Source: DATFRX01 sp035630615
GTDB taxonomy: Bacteria > Actinomycetota > Actinomycetes > Propionibacteriales > Nocardioidaceae
DNA: 23,807 bases
Direction of reading: 5' to 3'
NCBI GenBank assembly: GCA_035630615.1
Contig: DASQKI010000099.1
Location: forward strand, 1 to 23,807
Below the pieces are notes generated by a model. It saw only the letters and a list, made by a program, of their open reading frames with translations. It did no database searches and was not told where the DNA came from. Position numbers and translations under genes: made by a program. Shown piece by piece: positions 1 to 8,036 of the stretch. Position 1 is the first letter of the stretch. Every line of letters begins with the position of its first letter.

Positions 1-407
<407 letters not shown>

Positions 408-475
408 ACAAAGTAGCTACGCGTCCACTGTGTGGTTCCCGATATACGGTCGGGCATCCGCTGTATATCCATAGA
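408..475 (+). other. 23S-5S internal transcribed spacer with a processing-type stem
   Basis: This short spacer separates 23S and 5S and contains no tRNA. GATATAC at 441-447 is the reverse complement of GTATATC at 463-469, so the transcript can fold into a stem. That would suit RNase III or RNase E/J processing of the rRNA precursor, which is an inference from position. Confidence 0.6.
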
Positions 476-595
476 GTTTCGGCGACCATGGCGAAGGGGA
501 AACACCCGGCTCCATTCCGAACCCGGAAGTTAAGCCCTTCAGCGCCGATGGTACTGCGCGGGGGACCGCGTGGGAGAGTAGGACGTCGCCGAACA
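476..595 (+). rRNA. rrf: 5S ribosomal RNA
   Basis: This is a complete 5S rRNA of about 120 nt. It opens with GTTTCGGCGACCATGGCG and contains the conserved core CCGAACCCGGAAGTTAAGC. It ends in GTCGCCGAAC, which pairs with the 5' end to form helix I. The GGGAGAGTAGGACG segment near the 3' end is typical of actinobacterial 5S. It closes the rRNA operon and is followed within 10 nt by a strong terminator. Confidence 0.96.
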
Positions 596-600
596 TACTT

Positions 601-632
601 CACGAGAGACCGCCTTCGGGCGGTCTCTCGTG
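601..632 (+). terminator. rRNA operon terminator hairpin
   Basis: A perfect 14-bp stem (601-614 with 619-632) closes on a UUCG tetraloop (615-618), one of the most stable RNA loops known. It sits just after 5S. There is no long T-run behind it, as is common in GC-rich actinobacteria. It is the expected end of the rrn transcript. The 74 nt from here to the next gene hold no other clear feature; TACTGT at 649-654 could be a weak -10. Confidence 0.9.
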
Positions 633-706
633 CTATGTAGACCTTTACTACTGTGATCCCTATGGGACGCGGCCGAGCGTGCCAGCCCGATTGGAGCGAG
701 TGAACC

Positions 707-1537
707 GTGGCGGCGGAGGACAAGCGCCGACGGTCCGGGGCTAAGAAGCCTGGACGTCGGCCGCCGGCGGGGCGGCCGGATCGCCAACGTGACCGGCCGA
801 CCGACTCGCGGTCGCGGCGGACACGCCCGGATGCACGGGAGTCAGCATCGAAGCAGCGCCCCCAGCGCCCGGACATCCCCGACGACGTGACCGCCAGCCA
901 GCTGTCCGGCCAGGTGCGACGGCAGCTTCGTGGCCTGCCTGACCGGGTCGCCGAGATGGTCGGCCAACACCTCGTCATGGCGGGCCGGCTGGTCGATGAA
1001 GATCCGGCCGGAGCCTACGAGCACGCCCTAGCCGCTCGCTCGCTCGCGGCCAGGGTCGGCGTGGTCCGCGAAGCCTGCGGCGAGACGGCCTACGCGGCTG
1101 GCCGCTATGGCGACGCCTTGGCCGAGCTGCGCGCCGCGCGACGTATGACCGGCGCGCCCGACTACATCCCGATGATGGCCGACTGCGAGCGTGCTCTGGG
1201 GCGACCCGAGCGCGCGCTGCGGCTGTCGCAGGAGCCGGCCGCAGCCAAGCTTGACGCGGCCGGACGAGCCGAGCTGACCATCGTCGTTGCCGGTGCACGC
1301 CGTGACATGGGCCAGGACGCGGCCGCACTGCAGGTTCTCGAGGCTGCGCCACTGAGCAGCCAGGAGCGCGAGCCGTGGATCGCGCGGCTCCGCTATGCCT
1401 ATGCCGACGCGCTGGTCGCGGCAGGGCGGGTCGACGACGCTGTGGAGTGGTTTCACCGCACCGTCGCCGTCGACGATCAGTCGGCGACCGATGCTCCGGA
1501 GCGGCTGGCCGAGCTCGAGGGCCGACAGCCCGGATAG
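707..1537 (+). CDS. Tetratricopeptide-repeat protein, Rv1691-like
   Basis: This encodes 276 aa from a GTG start. The first ~55 residues are very basic and low-complexity (many R, K, P, S) and probably disordered. A conserved region begins at about residue 56 with RPDIPDDVTASQL and continues as paired amphipathic helices of TPR type, including HLVMAGRLVDEDPAGAYEHA, YAAGRYGDALAEL, CERALGRPERAL and ALVAAGRVDDAVEWF. TPR proteins are scaffolds for protein-protein contacts; the partner is unknown. Its position upstream of tlyA matches Mycobacterium Rv1691. No signal peptide or membrane segment is visible, so it is probably cytoplasmic. It is the first gene after the rRNA terminator and may start the tlyA transcript. 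The family assignment is fairly sure; the function is not known. Confidence 0.85.
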   Translation: MAAEDKRRRSGAKKPGRRPPAGRPDRQRDRPTDSRSRRTRPDARESASKQRPQRPDIPDDVTASQLSGQVRRQLRGLPDRVAEMVGQHLVMAGRLVDEDPAGAYEHALAARSLAARVGVVREACGETAYAAGRYGDALAELRAARRMTGAPDYIPMMADCERALGRPERALRLSQEPAAAKLDAAGRAELTIVVAGARRDMGQDAAALQVLEAAPLSSQEREPWIARLRYAYADALVAAGRVDDAVEWFHRTVAVDDQSATDAPERLAELEGRQPG

Positions 1538-1539
1538 GT

Positions 1540-1579
1540 TTCGTCCACAGCCCGCGTGGAGCCCGGGTTCGTCCACAGC
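1540..1579. repeat. Two direct copies of TTCGTCCACAGC (DnaA-box-like)
   Basis: The 12-mer TTCGTCCACAGC occurs at 1540-1551 and again at 1568-1579, 28 bp apart, in the gap between the TPR gene and the SSB-like gene. The inner 9-mer TCGTCCACA differs by one base from the actinobacterial DnaA box TTGTCCACA. TCCAC (1544-1548) can also pair with GTGGA (1556-1560). DnaA binding is an inference; chance repetition in GC-rich DNA cannot be excluded. Confidence 0.45.
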
Positions 1580-1641
1580 TGCGCTCATACGCGGCATCCC
1601 GCTCACCCTCTCGACCCAGGATCGAGATTGAGGTGAGACGA

Positions 1642-1989
1642 GTGACAGACGACGTCGAATACGTCAACGAAGTGCAACTGGTCGGGCGAGTCAGCGGTCC
1701 ACCGCGCGAGCGGGTCCTGCCCAGCGGAGACCAACTGGTGACGGCGCGGATCGTCGTGCCGCGGCCACCGGCACGCCAGCGCGACCGGCCGCGGGCGAGC
1801 GTCGACACGGTCGACTGCGTGGCGTGGACCAGTCGGCCTCGCGCGGTTCTGGGCGGGCTCCAGCCTGACGACATCGTGATGGTCCACGGAGCCTTGCGGC
1901 GTCGATTTTGGCGGGCCGAGCACGGTCCGGCGAGCAAGGTCGAGGTGGAGGTCGCAAAGGCCAAACGGCTCCGCAAGGCGGCCGCCTGA
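1642..1989 (+). CDS. Small SSB-like OB-fold protein
   Basis: This encodes 115 aa from GTG 1642, preceded by a GAGGTGAG ribosome-binding site at 1630-1637. The frame is open much further upstream, but only this start has a good site and the earlier part overlaps the TPR gene. NEVQLVGRVSGPPRER near the N-terminus is typical of single-stranded-DNA-binding proteins, followed by VTARIVVPRP, a conserved VDCVAW-like strand and DDIVMVHGALRRRFW. The protein ends after the OB fold with a basic tail (KAKRLRKAAA). It lacks the acidic C-terminal tip that classical SSB uses to recruit partners, so it is probably an accessory SSB paralogue, not the essential one. In Mycobacterium this slot holds a HAD phosphatase (Rv1692). 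Confidence 0.75.
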   Translation: MTDDVEYVNEVQLVGRVSGPPRERVLPSGDQLVTARIVVPRPPARQRDRPRASVDTVDCVAWTSRPRAVLGGLQPDDIVMVHGALRRRFWRAEHGPASKVEVEVAKAKRLRKAAA

Positions 1990-2038
1990 GGGGTTCGGCA
2001 CGGCCGGGCCACGAAGACACTGAGAGCGAGTCCGGGCC

Positions 2039-2320
2039 ATGACACGCAGCTCAGGGTTTGGATGTCCGCCGAGCACGCGAGATGATGCCAGCGTGGTTGA
2101 GGAACACGAGGCCGAGATGCCTGACGCCGAGATGCCCGTCGAGACGGTCGAGCGGGTCGCTACCGGCCATGACGAGATCGACGACGCCATGCGTCGGCTT
2201 GACGACCTCGACTCGCTTCCGGTCGATCAGCACGGCGAGATCCTGGATGAGCTGCACGGCCGCCTTCGCGATGCGCTGGCCGCGGCGGCCGCGCCGCCGT
2301 CGGGTCGCTCCGACGTCTGA
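2039..2320 (+). CDS. Short conserved hypothetical protein, Rv1693-like
   Basis: The frame encodes up to 93 aa from ATG 2039; GTG 2093 gives a 75-aa alternative. The ribosome-binding site is weak for both, so the start is uncertain. The C-terminal half (HDEIDDAMRRLDDLDSLPV, then a helix with DELHGRLRDALAAA) is an acidic helical segment. It resembles the short actinobacterial proteins encoded just before tlyA, such as Rv1693. The function is unknown. It ends 19 bp before tlyA and is probably cotranscribed. The middle region is acidic and low in complexity (EEHEAEMPDAEMPVETVE). No enzyme motif or membrane segment is seen. Confidence 0.7.
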   Translation: MTRSSGFGCPPSTRDDASVVEEHEAEMPDAEMPVETVERVATGHDEIDDAMRRLDDLDSLPVDQHGEILDELHGRLRDALAAAAAPPSGRSDV

Positions 2321-2339
2321 TCCGATGCGTTGAGCCGCG

Positions 2340-3164
2340 ATGCCACGCCGACTTCGACTCGATGCCGAGCTGGTCCGGCGCGGCCTCGCGCGTTCGCGGG
2401 ACCAGGCCTCAGACCTGATCACCGACGGGCGGGTCCGCGTCGGTGGTGTGGTCGCGACCAAGCCGGCGACCGCCGTGACCACTGATGTGGCACTGGTCGT
2501 CGACGAGCCGACCGACGGTGCCGACTACGTGTCGCGGGGCGGTCACAAGCTCGCGGGTGCACTCGACGTCTTCGAACCCCTGGGCCTTCGCGTCGACGGT
2601 CGGCGATGCCTGGACGCCGGCGCGTCCACGGGTGGGTTCACCGACGTTTTGCTCCGTCGCGGCGCTGCCCGCGTGCTTGCCATCGACGTCGGATACGGCC
2701 AGCTGGCGTGGTCGCTTCGCCAAGACGATCGCGTCGAGGTGATCGACCGGACAAACGTCCGCGAGCTCACGACCGACCGGATCGGGCGGCCGGTCGAGCT
2801 CGTCACCTGCGACCTTTCGTTCATCTCGATGCGGTTGGCCCTACCTGCCCTGACGTCGGTGTGTGAGCCCGACGGTGATCTCGTGGTCATGGTCAAGCCG
2901 CAGTTCGAGGTCGGCCGCGAGCGTCTTGGCAAGGGAGGCGTCGTACGCGATCCAAAGCTGCGGGCCAACGCCGTGCACGGAGTGGCGTCCGCGGCGTACG
3001 AACTCGGGTGGGGCACGAGGGAGGCGACGCCGAGCCAGCTGCCCGGGCCGGCCGGCAATGTCGAATACTTCTTGTGGCTGCGCAGCGGCCTCTCGCCACT
3101 GACAGCCGACGCCAGCGGCCGGCTGGTCGCCGCGGGCCCGACGGGTGAGAAGGTGGCGACGTGA
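2340..3164 (+). CDS. tlyA: TlyA, rRNA 2'-O-methyltransferase / hemolysin-like
   Basis: This encodes 274 aa, the usual family length. Residues 1-60 form an S4 RNA-binding domain (LDAELVRRGLARSRDQAS). A Rossmann-fold FtsJ-type methyltransferase follows, with the SAM-binding motif DAGASTGGF at 92-100, CDLSFIS at 157-163 and the catalytic-lysine motif KPQFEVG at 186-192. In mycobacteria TlyA methylates 16S C1409 and 23S C1920, which makes ribosomes sensitive to capreomycin and viomycin; the same role is inferred here. The SRGGHKL motif at 65-71 is typical of the family. Its stop overlaps the nadK start by four bases, so the two are probably translationally coupled. An rRNA operon ends about 1.7 kb upstream. 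Confidence 0.95.
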   Translation: MPRRLRLDAELVRRGLARSRDQASDLITDGRVRVGGVVATKPATAVTTDVALVVDEPTDGADYVSRGGHKLAGALDVFEPLGLRVDGRRCLDAGASTGGFTDVLLRRGAARVLAIDVGYGQLAWSLRQDDRVEVIDRTNVRELTTDRIGRPVELVTCDLSFISMRLALPALTSVCEPDGDLVVMVKPQFEVGRERLGKGGVVRDPKLRANAVHGVASAAYELGWGTREATPSQLPGPAGNVEYFLWLRSGLSPLTADASGRLVAAGPTGEKVAT

Positions 3165-4084
3165 CCGCTCTCCCGCCCGACGGCGAGCGACGTGTCCTCG
3201 TCGTCACCCATCCCGGTCGCACCGAGGCGGCCGCCGTGGCGTCCGACTTCTGCGCCCGCGTCAGCAAGGCCGGCATGCGGGTTCGGCTCCTCGACGGTGA
3301 AGTGCTTGGCGGTTGGGCCGACGAAAGCGACCTGGTGGCCGGCCCCAACGCCGCGGACGGTTGTGAGCTGATCGTGGTCTTCGGCGGCGACGGCACGATC
3401 CTGCGGGGGGCCGAGTTCGCCCGCCCGACGGGGACGCCGCTGCTCGGGATCAATCTCGGTCATGTCGGGTTCTTGGCCGAGGCCGAGGTGGACAACATGG
3501 AGTTCACCGTCGACCACGTCGTCAACCGCACCTACGACGTCGAGGAGCGGTTGACGATTGACGTCGAAGTCTTCGTCGACGGCGAGACGGTGGCTCGCGA
3601 CTGGGCGCTCAACGAGGCCAGTGTCGAAAAGGCGTCCCGTGAGCGGATGCTCGAGCTCAGGATCGAGGTCGACGCTCGTCCGCTGTCCATGTTCGGCTGC
3701 GACGGCGTCGTGTGTGCGACCCCGACCGGATCCACGGCCTACAACTTCTCGGCGGGTGGCCCGATCGTCTGGCCCCAGGTGTCGGCGCTACTCATGGTGC
3801 CGATCAGCGCGCATGCGTTGTTTGCCCGCCCGATGGTGGTTTCGCCGGAGTCTGTCCTCGCGATCGAGATCGCGCCGCAGGGGGCCGACCAGGGTGTGCT
3901 GTGGTGCGACGGGCGACGCACGGTCGAGCTCGCCCGCGGTGCCCGGATCGAAGTCCGTCGCGGGAAGCGACCGGTGCGCTTGGCGCGGCTGCACGATGCG
4001 CCGTTCACTGACCGCCTGGTCCGCAAGTTCGAGCTCCCGGTCACGGGCTGGCGTGGCCGGGCCGCGATCGCCCGGGGAGACTGA
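3161..4084 (+). CDS. nadK: NAD kinase
   Basis: This encodes 307 aa from a GTG that overlaps the tlyA stop (GTGA). It phosphorylates NAD+ to NADP+ in the cytosol and is the sole NADP source in most bacteria. The signature GGDGT is at residues 75-79, GINLGHVGFLAE at 96-107, the NE pair at 151-152 and TPTGSTAY at 187-194, which together build the ATP/polyphosphate and NAD pocket. The order tlyA-nadK-recN is conserved across actinobacteria. The C-terminus, after about residue 285, is a slightly extended basic tail. Nothing unusual is seen in the catalytic region. Confidence 0.96.
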   Translation: MTALPPDGERRVLVVTHPGRTEAAAVASDFCARVSKAGMRVRLLDGEVLGGWADESDLVAGPNAADGCELIVVFGGDGTILRGAEFARPTGTPLLGINLGHVGFLAEAEVDNMEFTVDHVVNRTYDVEERLTIDVEVFVDGETVARDWALNEASVEKASRERMLELRIEVDARPLSMFGCDGVVCATPTGSTAYNFSAGGPIVWPQVSALLMVPISAHALFARPMVVSPESVLAIEIAPQGADQGVLWCDGRRTVELARGARIEVRRGKRPVRLARLHDAPFTDRLVRKFELPVTGWRGRAAIARGD

Positions 4085-4089
4085 CGCCC

Positions 4090-5847
4090 ATGTGGGAGCA
4101 GATTCGGCTGGCGTCGATCGGAGTCATCGACGAGGCTGAGTTGGAGCTCGGCCCCGGCTTCATGGTGATCACGGGTGAGACCGGCGCGGGCAAGACGATG
4201 GTGGTCACCGGCCTCGACCTGCTGTGCGGCGGCCGGGCAGATCCCGGTCTCGTACGCCGCGGCGAGGCTCGCTCCCGGATCGAGGCACGGGTCCTCGTCG
4301 ACGGCTCCTCCGAGCGGATCGACCAGGTGGCCGAGCAGGTCGCCGAGGCCGGAGGCGAGATCGACGACCAGACGCTGATCATCAGCCGCGCCGTTAGCTC
4401 CGAGGGGCGCTCGAGGGCTCATCTCGGCGGCGTCGCGGTGCCGGCCGGTGTCCTTGCCCGCATCAGCGACCTGCTCGTCACCGTCCACGGACAGTCCGAC
4501 CAGCATCGGTTGTTGCGGCCGGTCGCCCAGCGCCAAGCGGTCGACCGGTTCGGCGGGGCGTCGGTCGCCGGGGCCTTGGAGCGCTATCGACCGGCGTACG
4601 CCCGCTGGCGTGAGGTCGGGGCCGAGCTCCAGGATCTTCGCGATCAGGCCGACGAGCGGCAGCACGAGCTCGAGCGGCTCCAATTCGGGCTCGACGAGAT
4701 CGGTGCCGTCGATCCGAAACCGGGGGAGGACGACGAGCTTCGGGCCGAGGAGCAGCGGCTCGCCCACGCTGACGGACTCGTGACCGCGAGCGCCGAAGCA
4801 CACGCCGATCTCGCCGGGTCCGACGGTACGGACGCGACCGACGGGAGCGATGCGACCAGCCTCATGGCCGCGGCCAGCCGGCGCCTCGAGGCCCAGCGCG
4901 AACACGACGCTCGGGTGGCCGAGCTCGCCGATCGGGTGGCGGAGCTGTCCTACCTGCTCGCCGATCTGGCGACCGATCTGGCGGGCTACTCGACCTCGGT
5001 CGATTCCGACCCGGCTCGCCTGTCGTGGGTCCAGGAGCGGCGAGCGGCGCTGACCGCATTGACCCGCAAGTACGGCTCGACCGTCAACGACGTGCTGGCG
5101 TGGTCCAAGGACGCGGCGGCCCGGCTCGCCGACCTCGAGGGGGCCGACGACCGGATCGACCGACTGCAGGCCGAGCGTGACGAACTCGTCGAGACTGTGG
5201 GTGCGACCGCGGCGGAGCTGACCGCCGCCCGCAGCGAGGCGGCGCAGCGGCTCGGCGAGCGGGTCACGACGGAGGTCGCCGCGCTTGCGATGCCGCAGGC
5301 CGAGGTCACGATCGAGGTCCACGCGCGGGCCGACGCATCGACGCCCGATGGTCTCGAGCACCTCGGACCCGACGGTGGCGACGATGTCGAGTTTCGGCTC
5401 GCCGCCAATCCCGGTGCTCAGGCCAGGCCGTTGGCGAAAGCGGCGAGCGGCGGCGAACTGTCCCGGGTCATGCTCGCGCTCGAAGTTGTCCTGGCCGGCA
5501 CCGCTGACATCCCGACGTTCGTCTTCGACGAGGTCGACGCCGGCATCGGCGGCAGTGCTGCCGTCGAGGTCGGCAAGCGGCTCGCCCGATTGGCCCGCTC
5601 GGCCCAGGTGATCGCGGTCACCCATCTGCCCCAGGTCGCGGCGTTCGCCGATCGGCACTACCGGGTTCTGAAGGCCGACGACGGCTCGGTGACGACCAGC
5701 GGGGTCCAGCAGTTGGACGAATCCGCACGCGTGCGCGAGCTGTCCCGCATGCTGGCAGGGTTGGAGGGCTCCGAGACGGCCGAAGCGCACGCCCGGGAGC
5801 TCCTGGACCTGGCCGCGACCGAGCGCGCCGACGCTACCGACGGGTAG
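4090..5847 (+). CDS. recN: DNA repair protein RecN
   Basis: This encodes 585 aa from ATG 4090, five bases after the nadK stop, with GGGGAGA as ribosome-binding site at the end of nadK. RecN is an SMC-like ATPase that gathers broken DNA ends during double-strand break repair. The Walker A box GETGAGKT is at 29-36. A long charged coiled-coil arm runs from about 155 to 400. The ABC signature SGGELSRV starts near 453 and Walker B FVFDEVDAG near 477. The D-loop/H-loop region VIAVTHLPQVAAFADRHY follows. The length is typical. The 63 nt behind it hold no clear terminator. Confidence 0.96.
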   Translation: MWEQIRLASIGVIDEAELELGPGFMVITGETGAGKTMVVTGLDLLCGGRADPGLVRRGEARSRIEARVLVDGSSERIDQVAEQVAEAGGEIDDQTLIISRAVSSEGRSRAHLGGVAVPAGVLARISDLLVTVHGQSDQHRLLRPVAQRQAVDRFGGASVAGALERYRPAYARWREVGAELQDLRDQADERQHELERLQFGLDEIGAVDPKPGEDDELRAEEQRLAHADGLVTASAEAHADLAGSDGTDATDGSDATSLMAAASRRLEAQREHDARVAELADRVAELSYLLADLATDLAGYSTSVDSDPARLSWVQERRAALTALTRKYGSTVNDVLAWSKDAAARLADLEGADDRIDRLQAERDELVETVGATAAELTAARSEAAQRLGERVTTEVAALAMPQAEVTIEVHARADASTPDGLEHLGPDGGDDVEFRLAANPGAQARPLAKAASGGELSRVMLALEVVLAGTADIPTFVFDEVDAGIGGSAAVEVGKRLARLARSAQVIAVTHLPQVAAFADRHYRVLKADDGSVTTSGVQQLDESARVRELSRMLAGLEGSETAEAHARELLDLAATERADATDG

Positions 5848-5910
5848 GCGGGAGCCGTCGCAACGCGGCCGGCCAAGCCCTCCCCGAATCCGAAGCGCTC
5901 GCATGGCAGG

Positions 5911-7098
5911 ATGAAGGCAATGAAGCTGCCCGTACTTCGTCGATCGCGGGCCGCCGACGAACCTGGGGTCCATGGTGTCGCGCGGCTGGACCGTCGTACC
6001 AAAAACCTGACAAAGCGGCTTCGACCGGGTGATATTGCGGTCATCGACCACCAGGACATCGACCGGGTCAGCGCGGAGGCGCTCGTCACCTGCGGGGTCG
6101 GTGCCGTCGTCAACGTGGCGGCCTCGATCTCGGGTCGCTATCCGAACCTCGGGCCCGAGATCATCGCGGCGGCGGGCATCCCCCTCATCGACAATGTCGG
6201 CCCGGAGATCTTCAAGCAGCTCGACGAGGGCCAGCGGGTCCGGGTCGACGAGGGCGCCGTCTATCGGGGCGAGTCGGTGGTCGCGAAGGGCGCCGTCCTC
6301 GACCCCGATCGGATCCTCGACCTGATGACCGAGGCCCGGGCCGGGCTGTCGGTGCAGCTCGAGGCCTTCACCGCCAACACGATGGAGTACCTCAAGCGCG
6401 AGCGGGCGCTGCTCATCGACGGCGTCGGTGTGCCCGACATCCACACCAGCCTCGTCGGTCGCCATGTGCTGATCGTCGTGCGCGGGTACGACTACCGCGA
6501 AGACCTCGTCGCCTTGCGGCACTACATCCGCGAGTACCGCCCGATCCTCGTCGGAGTCGACGGCGGCGCCGACGCGCTCGTCGAGGCCGGCTACACCCCG
6601 GACATGATCATCGGTGACATGGACTCGGTGTCCGACACGACACTGCAGTGCGGCGCCGAGCTGATCGTCCACGCCTATCGAGACGGCCGGGCGCCGGGTC
6701 TCGACCGGCTCGAAAAGCTCGGGCTGGAGGGCATCGTCTTCCCCGCCACGGGCACCAGCGAAGACATCGCCATGCTGCTCGCCGACTCGAAGGGCGCCAG
6801 CCTGATCGTCGCGGTGGGATCGCACGCCAACCTCGTCGAGTTCCTCGACAAGGGCCGCTCGGGGATGGCCAGCACGTTCCTCACTCGGCTGCGCGTAGGC
6901 CCGAAACTGGTCGACGCCAAGGGCGTGGGGCGGCTCTACCACCACCGCGTACGCACGTGGCACTTGCTGCTCTTCCTCGTCTCCGGGCTGCTGGCCCTCG
7001 TGGTCGCGATCGGGGCGAGCCCGACGGGCCGGGAGTGGCTCGACGTGCTCGACGCCCGCTGGGACGATCTCGTCTACTGGGTACAGGGACTTTTCTAG
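5911..7098 (+). CDS. steA: SteA, septation protein with TPPK-like domain
   Basis: This encodes 395 aa (392 if ATG 5920 is used; both lie in GGATGAAGGCAATG and the choice is uncertain). It closely resembles Mycobacterium Rv1697 and Corynebacterium SteA. The N-terminal part holds ISGRYPNLGPEI and GPEIFKQLDEG. A thiamine-pyrophosphokinase-like fold follows, with GVDGGADAL near 215-223 and GDMDSVSD near 235-242. The stretch FLTRLRVGPKLVDAKGV comes next, then one transmembrane helix at about 349-367. In Corynebacterium, SteA with SteB controls septal peptidoglycan hydrolysis through RipA. The short tail after the helix is probably outside the cytoplasm. Its stop overlaps the steB start by one base. 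Confidence 0.93.
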   Translation: MKAMKLPVLRRSRAADEPGVHGVARLDRRTKNLTKRLRPGDIAVIDHQDIDRVSAEALVTCGVGAVVNVAASISGRYPNLGPEIIAAAGIPLIDNVGPEIFKQLDEGQRVRVDEGAVYRGESVVAKGAVLDPDRILDLMTEARAGLSVQLEAFTANTMEYLKRERALLIDGVGVPDIHTSLVGRHVLIVVRGYDYREDLVALRHYIREYRPILVGVDGGADALVEAGYTPDMIIGDMDSVSDTTLQCGAELIVHAYRDGRAPGLDRLEKLGLEGIVFPATGTSEDIAMLLADSKGASLIVAVGSHANLVEFLDKGRSGMASTFLTRLRVGPKLVDAKGVGRLYHHRVRTWHLLLFLVSGLLALVVAIGASPTGREWLDVLDARWDDLVYWVQGLF

Positions 7099-8036
7099 TG
7101 ATCGACTTTCGCTATCACGTCATCTCCATCGTCGCGATCTTCTTGGCCCTGGCCACGGGCATCGCGTTGGGTGCCGGGCCGCTGGGAGAGGAGTTCGACC
7201 AGCAGTTGGCTAATCAGGCCGACAAGGACCGACAGGCCAAGGAAGACCTGCGTGACCAGCTCGAGCAGGTCGACAGGGTCGTCGAGTTCGAAGGCGACTT
7301 CGCCCAGACGGTCGCGCCACAGATCACCGGCAGCCGGTTGGCCGGGCGTACGGTCGCGGTCTTCGTCCTGCCCGGTGCCGACGACGACACCGTCGATGCC
7401 GTGACGAGCCGCATCGAGGCCGCCGGCGCGACGATCACCTCGACGATCGCCGTCCAGGACGGCCTGGTGGACCCGGCCGAGCGGCAGACGGCCGAAGGCA
7501 TCGCGTCCCGCGTGCTCGACGGCGTCGACGGCCTCCCCGACATCGAGGGAGCCTCGAGCTATCAGCTGGTCGGCTATAGCCTCGCCCGCGGTTATCTCGC
7601 GACCGCCGAGGCTGGCACTCCGATGGATCCGCCGGCCCAGGAGATCGACGCCGCCTACGGTGAGGCCAACTATCTGACTCACGACGGTGACATCGCCCGG
7701 CGGGCCAACCTCGCCGTCGTGATCGCCGGGCCGCCGAGCGAGGAGCCTGAGGTTGGCCAGGGCGACCTTCTGGCGACGCTCGTGCAGGCGATGGACTCGC
7801 TGTCCGGCGGCGTCGTCGTTGTCGGCCCGTTGGCCGCGGCCGACGACAACGGCTACGTCGCGGCGATCCGCGACAGCAGCGCCGCCGACAGCGTCTCGAC
7901 CGTAGACGTCGCCGACCGTCCGTCCGGGCAGCTCGTCACCGTCCTCGCGCTCGTTCAGCAAGGGGAGGGGGCGGTCGGCCAGTACGGCGCTGCCGACTCG
8001 GCCGACGCGGTCCTGCCCGAGCTCGAGAAGCAGTGA
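7098..8036 (+). CDS. steB: SteB / MctB-family membrane protein
   Basis: This encodes 312 aa from a GTG that shares one base with the steA stop (TAGTG). It begins MIDFRYHVISIVAIFLALA, the hallmark of the family annotated as copper transporter MctB (Rv1698) and shown to be SteB in Corynebacterium. A single N-terminal transmembrane helix lies at about 8-27, then a coiled coil at about 30-65 rich in E, D, Q and K, then an extracytoplasmic alpha/beta domain. The coiled coil is the part thought to activate the peptidoglycan hydrolase RipA. A copper channel role has been proposed for the Mycobacterium protein; the steA neighbour favours the division role. The upstream open frame into steA is not used. 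Confidence 0.92.
   Translation: MIDFRYHVISIVAIFLALATGIALGAGPLGEEFDQQLANQADKDRQAKEDLRDQLEQVDRVVEFEGDFAQTVAPQITGSRLAGRTVAVFVLPGADDDTVDAVTSRIEAAGATITSTIAVQDGLVDPAERQTAEGIASRVLDGVDGLPDIEGASSYQLVGYSLARGYLATAEAGTPMDPPAQEIDAAYGEANYLTHDGDIARRANLAVVIAGPPSEEPEVGQGDLLATLVQAMDSLSGGVVVVGPLAAADDNGYVAAIRDSSAADSVSTVDVADRPSGQLVTVLALVQQGEGAVGQYGAADSADAVLPELEKQ

Noticed and set aside
975..2045. A 356-codon minus-strand frame over the TPR and SSB-like genes
   Set aside because: The composition is arginine/proline-rich without motifs, typical of an out-of-frame reading; both plus-strand genes have family signatures.
3739..6963. A 1074-codon open frame on the minus strand
   Set aside because: It lies antisense to nadK, recN and steA, all with clear catalytic motifs. 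Long antisense frames are expected in GC-rich genomes, and its translation shows no domain.
6648..7097. Upstream extension of the steB frame
   Set aside because: It overlaps the end of steA in another frame; the family starts at MIDFRYHV, which matches GTG 7098.
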